A program made the translations under genes and the position numbers. From Chrysogorgia sp. JL179-B06 (Eukaryota > Cnidaria > Anthozoa > Scleralcyonacea > Chrysogorgiidae), in NCBI GenBank assembly GCA_035772405.1, contig JAYKKM010000052.1, forward strand, positions 402,001 through 466,000: 64,000 bases of DNA. Direction: 5' to 3'. The notes below the pieces were generated by a model, which was given only the letters and a program-made list of their open reading frames with translations, had not been told where the DNA came from and searched no databases. Positions 49,703 to 58,144 of the stretch are shown in pieces (within the stretch, counting starts at the first letter, position 1; every line of letters begins with the position of its first letter).

Positions 49703-49792
49703 CTTCAACCAAAGAACGTAAGTGAAGAAACTCTCCGGTTTGAATATACTTATTTCGAAGGCGTGAGATCACCAGACTCACGGGGTGACAAC

Positions 49793-49813
49793 TCAGAGAA
49801 AGGCGTTGCACAT
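49793..49813 (-). promoter_or_regulatory. Upstream ORF in the 5' leader of the SCO-spondin-like gene
   Basis: A 7-codon ORF (ATG TGC AAC GCC TTT CTC TGA) is the only ATG between the inferred start site and the signal-peptide ATG 90 bases downstream. It would modulate initiation if the leader prediction is right. Confidence 0.3.
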
Positions 49814-49847
49814 GCAGCGCTAGCGACCACAATACCTAAATAAAAAG

Positions 49848-49879
49848 TGACTGGTCCACACGTGTGCCAGTTTTAAATA
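49848..49879 (-). promoter_or_regulatory. Candidate core promoter: TATA-like box and initiator
   Basis: On the minus strand TATTTAAAA (49879-49871) lies 27 bases before an initiator-like CCAGTCA whose A is at 49852, about 150 bases upstream of the start codon. Spacing fits a focused TATA promoter. The alternative is that CTTTTTATTTAG at 49838-49849 is a 3' splice site for a 5'-UTR exon. Confidence 0.35.
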
Positions 49880-50720
49880 CGTTGACCTCTGTTGCGTTAG
49901 AATAATTATAAGGTAAAGTGATCTCATGGGGAGAGAAAAAGACTCTTATGGGAATCACCACTGGCTCACCACTTTTGTTGCACAGAAGCTTGATGCGCGG
50001 GTAATATTTTGTGTAACCTGATTTGCATTACAAATCGTCGTTGGAAGTCACTAGGGAGTTTACGAAAACTCCACGCGAGCATCGAGGACGTCGTCTCTTA
50101 ACAATGCAATTTTTCGTCCCGAAGAAAAGCTAAGTTTAATTATTAGTCCCAAGATAATTTTCAATGACGTCCTCCTTCTAAACAGGACGTCATTTACAGC
50201 ATTTTCGTGTTCTGTGCACGACGTCACCCGCTTCGAGTTTTAGTTAAATTTACCCTGCACACTAACTGAAATGGCTATGCAAACTGTCAAGTTTCAAAAG
50301 TGTCTGAAGGCATAACTTGGAAGTGGTCTATAATGGTAACGATCTTCTACGGAGTTTAGAATATGATGTTTTATGCTGTTGAGAATGCCGTCGTCGTCTT
50401 CACTTTCGTAAACTCCCTACTCTGTTTATAAGGCCGCCGCACACCTGAGCTGCGAATGTGCGATTTTAGTCGATGCAATTACAATCGGATGTGATTGCAT
50501 CGTCTGCCCATGTAAATTCTATTGCATGTAATAAAAATCGCGTTGATCAAATAAGTTTGATTTTATCGCATGCAATACACAAAATTGTAGTTTCGACTGC
50601 GCATAAATATAGCACGTTCTGAGTCGGACCTAAATTGTATTCCGTACATAACAAAAGGCTTAACCTGCCATAGTAAACTAATATATATAAATTATGTAAA
50701 TAAGCTATATTTTGTACAAT
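49880..50720. other. Upstream flank of the SCO-spondin-like gene
   Basis: No gene or repeat recognised. Contains CGTCGTCTCTTAACAATGC, several short CGTCA words (50164, 50186, 50219) and a loose inverted pair around ACGTCCTCCTTCTAAACAGG. Possible regulatory DNA, but nothing specific can be supported. Confidence 0.3.
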
Positions 50721-50721
50721 A

Positions 50722-51660
50722 AGGCCCAGGTTAAACGTCGAACTTCACATGTGCCGAACTCAATATATTAATGGTACGAAACTGGAACATGTCTTCAGTT
50801 TCAAATATTTAGGAGTGACGTTAGATTACCAACTAAACTGGAAAGAGCAAGTAGAATCTGTAAGTGTGAAGATTGACAATCGATTAAAGTTACGGTCCCG
50901 GATTAGAACTCCTGCAGCAGCAAAATGGGTATACAATGGTTTGATTCAACCAATGTTTGACTACTGTGATGTGGTATGGAGCAAAGTATCAGAGGGATGC
51001 AGTCATGAACTCCAACGTCTTCAAGATAAAGCTGCCCGGATCATTCTTCAACGTAACAATACTGGAGATTCATTAAATATTCTTAATTGGATAAATTTAG
51101 AAAATAGAAGAGCGATGCATGTTTGTATTTTGGTTTTTAAATGTAAGAATGCACTTGTTCCCGATTACCTAAGTGGCTATTTTAGTCAAAATCAAAATAT
51201 ACATCATCATAATACTAGAAGAAAAACCGACTTGCATCTTCCTAGAGTCAAACGCCAGCTACAGGTAAACGAACATTTCGATTTAATGGAACATGGCAAT
51301 TTAACAATTTACCTGCTGATATAAAAACGTTAAATTCGTTTTATAGTTTTAAATTTAGACTTCGAGAATACTTTTTATCTTGGACTGTTTTACCGCAGTC
51401 TTGACTCGTGTATATCTATATTAATTTTTACCCTAGTTTTTAGATTTAGATATATAACTATATTGTAACTTATTTGCATATTGAAATTGTACTAACGTAC
51501 TTACATACAGGTCCCCTACGAATAACAGCCGAGTTGCTGATTGGGCCAACCTGTTTAAATAAAGTCATCTATCAATCTATAATGCAAATGAGCTTAAACA
51601 AAAGACTACTCTCATTCGCATCGAGTTCGGCACATGTGAAGTTCGACGTTTAACCTGCAG
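50722..51660. mobile_element. Family D palindrome interrupted by a LINE insertion
   Basis: GGTTAAACGTCGAACTTCAC (50729) and GTGAAGTTCGACGTTTAACC (51637) are exact inverted arms. The LINE fragment 50764-51580 lies between them. The interior TGCAAATGAGCTTAAACAAA matches the family D copy at 40840-40935 on the other strand. Confidence 0.7.
50764..51580 (+). pseudogene. 5'-truncated LINE with reverse-transcriptase C-terminus
   Basis: The plus-strand frame encodes EHVFSFKYLGVTLDYQLNWK, FDYCDVVWSKVSEGCSHELQ and RLQDKAARIILQRNN, the thumb and C-terminal region of a CR1/Jockey-group reverse transcriptase. A frameshift near 51270 moves the ending (WQFNNLPADIKTLNSFYSFK) into another frame, which stops at 51404. 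The 3' end is AATAAAGTCATCTATCAATC. No endonuclease or catalytic RT motif is present. Confidence 0.75.
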
Positions 51661-51960
51661 CATAGTCAATCGAGATATGGTCTGGAAACTCGGCAAACTT
51701 CAAAGCGACTATAATGAGCTACGTTTTGATGTTGAACCGTACCTTACACCGTGCACATCCTTTGTTTTAGGTTTATTAATATTTAAACAAAACGGTTGAG
51801 CGATTAAACCCAAACGATTCTATTGGATGATTGCTTCATTATACTAAAATACAATAGGTTCAGTGACTGTGCACCGTGCACAAAATAGTGCATAAAGACG
51901 AACAAAAAGATAGAACAAAGACTTTAGCTGAGTTTCCAGACCATATCTCGATTGACTATG
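51661..51960. mobile_element. P-like MITE with 7-bp target duplication, copy 2
   Basis: A 300-bp element starting CATAGTCAATCGAGATATGG and ending CCATATCTCGATTGACTATG, flanked by CCTGCAG at 51654-51660 and 51961-51967. It sits directly at the edge of the family D element. No coding capacity. Confidence 0.82.
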
Positions 51961-52244
51961 CCTGCAGCATAAGCCATGTTATGTATGAAATAAGTTTTAT
52001 TTATTTATTTATTATGCTTCGCCAACTGTATAGTACATAATGAAAGTGAGAGGGTGGCCGCAACAGCGTACGCCAATTATTGCGGTCCCAGAATTAAATT
52101 AAAGTAAAGTAAAAATTAAATAGTTTTAAGAATGTTCCTGTTCAAGAGTTGTCAGTTGTTATAATTAGACTGCGAACAGAATTGCATTTTGGGCAAATCG
52201 TTTAGGTTTTTTTTCAAATCGTTTTAGGCCCGACTCAGAGCGTG

Positions 52245-52710
52245 TCATATGTATGCGCAGTCGACACTAAGATTTCGTGTATAGACCACTGATCTCGAAA
52301 GAAGACTTTTCAGAAAATGAAATTGTTCAGAAAATGAAGCCGGAAGTGCGCCATTACTAAGGGACCAACTGAGGATCCTATGAGGTTTTTGTTGGATTAT
52401 GTGCTCTTTCCATCGAAAAAATAAAATAATTTTACTATAAAGAGGACCAGAAGACATTTTTCAGGGACCAAAGTGGCGATGAATCGTTTTACCCAGTAAT
52501 TTGAAAAATGTTTTCTGGTCCTCTTTATAGTAATATTATTTTATTTTGTCGATGGTAAGAGCACATAAACCATCAAAAAACCTCATAGGATTCTCATTTG
52601 GTCCCTTAGTAATGGCGGACTTCCGCCTTCATTTTCTGAACAATAGTTGCTCGAACCAGTCTTTATTTAGAAATCAGTGGTTACTAATTTATGCGCAGTT
52701 TACTCAATTT
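52245..52710. mobile_element. Long foldback element
   Basis: GGGACCAACTGAGGATCCTA and CCTCATAGGATTCTCATTTG are mirrored, as are ACTATAAAGAGGACCAGAAG and TTCTGGTCCTCTTTATAGTA around a short centre. ATGCGCAGT words close both ends. Confidence 0.7.
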
Positions 52711-52877
52711 GATTGGTCAATATCTCAAGAATAAATTTAGTATAAAAAGGTGATATATATATAGCTATACATGGGAGAGGAGAGCGAAAGATTAGACTGG
52801 CCGGTTTTGGCCGGCGGGTAAATCACGCAAAATAATCCGTGGCCGGTTTTGGCCGGTGTAAAAAAAAGTGTGCCTAA

Positions 52878-53630
52878 AGGTCGGGTGACACGTGCGATTT
52901 TTTTCTCGCGCCGGCAACGCAACGGTTCAAATTTCATTGCGTTGCCGGCGCGAGTGATGAAATTGCACGTGTCGCATATCTGGCGCGGTAACGCAATTGT
53001 AACCCGATGCGTTCGGCAATCGTTGCGGAAAGTTGAAATGTTTGAACTTTCGGCAACGATTGCCGAAAATATCAAATTACCCAGGCATTGTTTCAGCAGG
53101 AAACGCAATGATTATTTTTCAGCAGGCTCGTTTCTTTCTGTTTACTATATACATGGACGAGTATTTCTGCTGGCTTGATTGATTCACGCATTACTGTGTC
53201 TTTCTTATAAAGCGTTTCAGATAGCTTATCAACTGTCTTTTTGAAATGTTCAAAATCCATTCGCATAAATTTCTCAAATCCTGGTGTCGTGGGCAGCTAA
53301 ATCAGGAAGAAGCTGACTATAACCTTTGTTGTTTCTCTCTAGAAGCCCGGGTCGGCTCCAAATACGTTTTTCTTCTTTTATATCCTCTTCGTCATCCTCT
53401 TCCAACAAAATGACCACGGGTTCTTTCTTCGACGCCATGTTGGTCTGATGTTGACAAAACACTATAGTTCCCTGTTTTTTCATGTTAATAATTCCGACGC
53501 GGAATTATTGTGTAACCAATGCTCGTGTAACCAATGCTCGTGTAACCACTTCGCTAGCGCGGGCAACGTAACGAAATTTGACCCGTTGCGTTGCCGGCGC
53601 GAGAAAAAAATCGCACGTGTTACCCGACCT
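52878..53630. mobile_element. PIF/Harbinger element, non-autonomous, with TAA target duplication
   Basis: Terminal repeats AGGTCGGGTGACACGTGCGA and TCGCACGTGTTACCCGACCT flanked by TAA on both sides (52875-52877, 53631-53633), the TWA target typical of Harbinger. The arms extend through CTCGCGCCGGCAACGCAACG. Contains a transposase remnant on the minus strand. Confidence 0.85.
53140..53438 (-). pseudogene. Harbinger-type transposase N-terminal remnant
   Basis: From an ATG at 53438: an acidic EEDDEEDIKEEKRIWSRPGL stretch, LLERNNKGYSQLLPDLAAHD, then after a frameshift near 53280 FEKFMRMDFEHFKKTVDKLS and VMRESIKPAEIL. W-x-RPxLxxR...G-x-x-x-LLxxL...FxxFxRMxxxxF matches HARBI1/PIF-type transposases. 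The DDE catalytic region is missing. Confidence 0.7.
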
Positions 53631-53639
53631 TAACATGAT

Positions 53640-54290
53640 CAAATTTTTGGCATCTGGAATTTTTACATATTTGTAAAGAGCATGGTGTTCTTACTTAACT
53701 TGCCAAATTTCAAGCAATTGCGAGCATGGCAAGTCGCCTTTTCAGACTGTTTTTATACGAGATTATACGAGCGCCATTATTCGAAGATGTTACGGACGCT
53801 TAGGTTGCGATTAGAGAAAGTGACGTAAAGACTCAACACGTGGCTAATTGTGTATGAATATAAAGCTACTTGGGGAAAACGTTCTATTGTAACTTGTCGT
53901 ATAATTACTATAAAGCTTTGTTACGTGTTGAGTCTCTGACGTCACAATCACACACTCTGCTGTGGAATCGTGGGCTCGACTGGAACAAGTTTTGGGCAAT
54001 GGCGGACAAAATTTGGGCGACTTTGGAGGTTAAATTTCTTGTGATAGAATGTTTGTTGTTCATTTTTTGGGCAAATGCGAACATTGATTAACATAAAATA
54101 ATGTTCTTTGACAAAAAATGCCAGGAAACGTAATGTGATATTTCGTCGCAGGGGCACTTTAAAGTTAGGGTAGGGTTAAATTTAAAGTTTAGTTAAGGTT
54201 AGTATGAAAAGTTTATGAGGGTTAGGGTTATATGATTAGCGTTTAGGAGTTATTGAAGTTAGGAATCAAATATATATTCCGCCTAGCCTC
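53640..54290. other. Unrecognised stretch with an inverted repeat and TTAGGG-like tract
   Basis: ACTCAACACGTGG (53831) and CGTGTTGAGTC (53924) flank a short palindromic segment including ACTATAAAGC. 54150-54170 has a CGTCGCAGGGGCACTTTAAA end of the AAAGTGCC type, followed by GGTTAGGGT-like words to 54240. Confidence 0.45.
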
Positions 54291-54429
54291 GCTTACCGCC
54301 TTGCCTCGATAGGTGGACCCAAAACCCCAAAACCGGACCCAAACCCCAGCTCCTTCATTAAAACCGCAAGCTCCGCCTAAAATGCTAGTTTAACCAAGCC
54401 AACTGACTGCAAATCAATTTTAATGTGCT

Positions 54430-54775
54430 TAGCAGTTTTGTAAAAATACTGGAGTTAAATATTTACACCTTATCTGGAGTTCAAATTTTTGCTCCACCTG
54501 GAGTTAAAGTAACTCCTGTGATAGAAGTGGAGTAGAATGATAGAAGTAGATATAACTCCACTAATTTTACTCCCAAATAGGAATAATTTTGACTCTCTTA
54601 GTGGAGTTAAAATAACTGCACGTGGAGTAGAATGAATATTATGCCATCAGTTGGAGTTAACTCCAAAATAGTAGTAAAATCAACTCTAAATTTTAAACTC
54701 CACCAAAGTGACTGGGAGTTATTTTAACTCCTTTGCCACATGTTAAAATAACTTACTCCTTGAAATTGACAGTGC
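54430..54775. repeat. GGAGTTA/TAACTCC palindromic repeat
   Basis: More than ten GGAGTTAAA or its complement words in both orientations (for example GTGGAGTTAAAATAACTGCA and GGGAGTTATTTTAACTCC). Likely a palindromic MITE with internal amplification. Confidence 0.65.
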
Positions 54776-55422
54776 AGGTACGAAAAATCTTCACAAAGTT
54801 TTAGTTATTTACCCTTGAATACATGAGCAGACAGCATAGGTGCAAAATAAAACTTTATTTAATTGTGCGGTTACATTAATATACGAAATCAAACCTTCAT
54901 ATCATATAGCGTTTTGGCTCAAAATATAACAACGTTAGTAACAATCAAACTGGACACACACCAACCGCCACACATGATATACTCTTTTATGATTACTTCT
55001 TTTCTGTTGTACGTAGTAACCTAAAAGTAGAATATAGCTTAGATAAATCACACTATATACGAACTGTTTTCTATTAATTCAGTCATAATTTTAAATGGGG
55101 GGCTGAGCCCCCTAAAATCAGGACGGGCGTTGCGAAATTTAATGGGTTTTTTCCCAATTGTATTAGTACGACTATAGAGGCACCTAAGGGCTTCATCTAC
55201 ACGAGATTTTACAAACAGGTGTAGCCTTTACTGTTAGCAACCACACGAGTGTTAGATTGGATTCCCAGACCCTTCTGTCAGTACTAGGCGCACAAAAAAT
55301 GGCGGTAGCAGGCAAGCTCGGATTTATTTGAACTATGCTCGCTGTAGAATTATATAGATGAAAAAGTTTGCTCAAATTGCTGTAAATTGTCTTTCCAACA
55401 TCAGTGCCCCCTCCAACCCCCC

Positions 55423-55429
55423 CCCCCCG

Positions 55430-55462
<33 letters not shown>

Positions 55463-55465
55463 ACC
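55423..55465. repeat. Poly-C tract
   Basis: About 40 C residues broken by a single G, next to ACCCCC. On the minus strand this is an uninterrupted G-run. Length may be unreliable in assembly. Confidence 0.85.
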
Positions 55466-55540
55466 GCACCACTTTAAATTCGCTCCTATGCCTCTATTCA
55501 GTATTGCAGCACAACATCTATTCGTTAACATAATTATTAA

Positions 55541-55719
55541 TAGACCTCTTTCGCAATGGCGGCCAGTCTAAATATTCTTTTATATGCATACAAATTAGCC
55601 TTTCTGGCCTCGTTACAAAGCAAAGATTCTTTGGAATTACAGACACACGAACGAGGTCAGAAATGCTAATTTAAATGCATATAAATATTTAATTTGGGTG
55701 CCATTGTGAAAGAGGTCTA
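55541..55719. mobile_element. TA-flanked hairpin MITE (family A), copy 5
   Basis: TA-GACCTCTTTCGCAATGGCGG...CCATTGTGAAAGAGGTC-TA with the same internal arms as 14744-14926. Confidence 0.75.
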
Positions 55720-55814
55720 TTAGTGCCAATGATCCCAAACACAATATAACTGATATAAATTGTAGTAGTAGCGTTGGTATATGAAAAAATTATGCGTTTT
55801 ATGATACTAGCGCG

Positions 55815-56560
55815 AAACTTGGCAGTCTTATGTAGTTTGAGGTGTTTAAAAAGACAGGGTCGGGACCCCAACGCCAAAGTGCCTCCAAACGCTACTTTTA
55901 GATAGCCAAATTAGGTGCAAGACCCCCGGAGATTTGTTTTCAATTTAACATTATAACGAGATTAAATTAAGTCAGATTCAATTGAAAATTGGCACAACTA
56001 CACACTTCCATCTTAAGAGCGTTATATTTACTTGCTATACTATACATAACCAAATTTACAATGATTTAAGGTTATTACTTGGCCCCATTCCTCCAATACA
56101 CACTCTTACTCGAAAATGCACCGCAGCTTTCGGTAAACACGCAAACAAATCATTGATTGTCTTAATCTTAATATGCTTTGATCGTATAACTTTTTATTTA
56201 ACCGAAATACCCAAAGTGTTAATCCATGTAACGCAATAATTCGTCGTGGTCGTGTTTTCTTCCGTATAATGAATAAATATAGTAAAGTAAAATATATGAG
56301 CGTTTTTGTTAAGTTGACTAAAAGTATAGCAAGTAAATATAACGTTTTTAAGATGGAAGTGTGTAGTTTTGTCCATTTTTAACTGAATCTGACTTAATTT
56401 AATCTCGTTATAAGGTAAAATTGCACAAAACTCTCCAGGGGTATGGGACCTATAATTGGGCTGTATAAAATTAGCGTTTAGAGGCACTTTGGCGTTGGGG
56501 TCCTGACCCTATCTTTTTAAGCACCTCAAACTCCATAAGACTGCCAAGTTTCTAGATCTT
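55815..56560. mobile_element. Long foldback with GGGACCCCAACGCCAAAGTG arms
   Basis: AAACTTGGCAGTCTTATG, GGACCCCAACGCCAAAGTGC and CTTCCATCTTAAGAGCGTTA on the left are mirrored by TAACGTTTTTAAGATGGAAG, GCACTTTGGCGTTGGGGTCC and CATAAGACTGCCAAGTTT on the right. The arms are about 250 bp each with an AT-rich centre. No target duplication was assigned. Confidence 0.75.
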
Positions 56561-56939
56561 CAATGTCAAAGGAAATGTTTTCCCATTTATTAACGATGAG
56601 AAATACTTATTATCATCACAACTGTTTCAAATCCAAATTGTAAATCACTATATATATTGGAAATTCAACAGTAAAACAAATAGTTATTCGCACTGCAGAA
56701 ATTTTCAAAACTCTACATGGTAAGCATCAAACGCCCCCCCCCCCCCTTCTCTAGAGTAAAACCTTTTTGATCACTCCCATATATATATGGGAGTGAAATT
56801 TCGTTTTCCCCCTCTCATTTGCCAATCCCCCTCCCCATATAAGGTGAGCACTCCCTAGGCATTCAAAAAGCATGCATTAATAATTCGTTTAGGTCAAATT
56901 AATACCACGCAAAAGAAAATTTTAATTTCCTTTCTTCAA

Positions 56940-57762
56940 CTAAGGGAACGTTCATAATTTACTTAGAGGGGGGGGGGGGGGGGGGGCTATGGTGATTTAA
57001 AATTGTTTCCCCTACAATTTTGTAGAAGCCGCCCTAATATTCCCAGGGAATTTACTATGACCACCCCTAATGTGACACTATCCATGCAAAGGTAAATTTT
57101 TGTGACCTCATACTCTAAAGTTGATCTGACTTCCTCTAAAATGAGTGATATTAGTGTACAGTCATTTTGCATCTGAGTATTTTACACGTCAGTATTTCCA
57201 TCATTTATAACTAAACTTTATTTTCACAAACAGAAACCCTTCACAATAAATTAAAAAGTACCATTAATGATAATTGCATGGTTTTACAAATAATCTTCCC
57301 ATACTTCATACAAAAATGACTGTACTGAATTTTATTGTTGTTTTATTAAAGATAATTTTATGTGCATATCTTGCAATGTCTTTTCATGTTTAAAGGCATT
57401 GCAAGATAATGTATATATTCATCTCTCATTTTTTCAAGGTGGCCAGAAATGAACTAAACAACAATGTACAATTTCAACTTTAATAATGTGTCTTCATGTT
57501 CACCTTGAGTGAAGTGTATGACTATTTTTAATAATGGGGTCAAAAATGCATGGCCAGCTACAACCAGATGTTTACATCAGGTGGCTTGATCATTGTAGTC
57601 GACAGAATGTCTGAAATATTTTTGATGACCGCCCTTGTACTCTGTTTTATTTTTGGGGTGATTTTCGAAAGCCCCCCCCTAAAACTTATTGTTGAAAAAT
57701 TATGACCCCCCCTCAAAATTGCCATAGCCCCCACCCTCTAGGTAAATTATGAACGCTCCCTA
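56940..57762. mobile_element. Element with GGGAACGTTCATAATTTAC ends
   Basis: AGGGAACGTTCATAATTTAC and a G-run at the left, and CCCCCACCCTCTAGGTAAAT and TATGAACGCTCCCTAA at the right, form inverted ends. G- and C-runs (56968-56987, 57670-57680, 57706-57712) accompany them. No coding domain recognised. Confidence 0.55.
57646..57651 (-). terminator. Candidate polyadenylation signal of the WAP-VWA gene
   Basis: AATAAA on the minus strand about 260 bases after the stop codon. It lies within a transposon-like region and may be fortuitous. Confidence 0.2.
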
Positions 57763-57907
57763 ACACACGGCTTGTACACCAATTATTAAGAGGGCTTAGC
57801 CACCATCTCAGAATTTCAGGGGGCTGGAGCCCTCAAGCCCCTGCTTCCTACGTCCCTGCCTATATATAAGTATTGCATTCTTAAGTAACAGAAGACTAAA
57901 ATCTCAC

Positions 57908-58144
57908 CTAACACAAATATTCCATTTCAGCACTCATCACTTTGATCATCTCAGAAAGAAATTCTTGTTTGAAAAGAAGTCTGTCGTCAGAACACAATTC
58001 CAACAAGGCGTTGATATTTGATACTTTTCCATTCATAATGGCAAACACTTTCACCTTGTTTTTTTCAAGCCCCTTTCCAATTCCTTCAAGCTCTTCGTTG
58101 TAAGGTGGAACATTCTGAATGCCATCCGAGAATATCACAATGAT
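57908..58144 (-). CDS. VWA domain, C-terminal third, and stop codon
   Basis: Begins IIVIFSDGIQN, where the MIDAS aspartate of the usual TDG appears as SDG, and includes VKVFAIMNG and SEMIKVMSAEMEYLC before TAG at 57910-57908. Phase 0 acceptor after TTAAG. Confidence 0.82.
   Translation of the reverse strand: MIVIFSDGIQNVPPYNEELEGIGKGLEKNKVKVFAIMNGKVSNINALLELCSDDRLLFKQEFLSEMIKVMSAEMEYLC

Noticed and set aside
49242..49832. 196-codon minus-strand open frame over exon 1
   Set aside because: It is in a different frame from the signal peptide, reads through the exon 1 donor into the intron and has no domain. The signal-peptide frame with consistent splicing is preferred.
55423..55465. Poly-C tract as a functional G-quadruplex or promoter element
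   Set aside because: No gene start nearby. Homopolymers of this size are common artefacts or slippage products, so it is recorded only as simple sequence.
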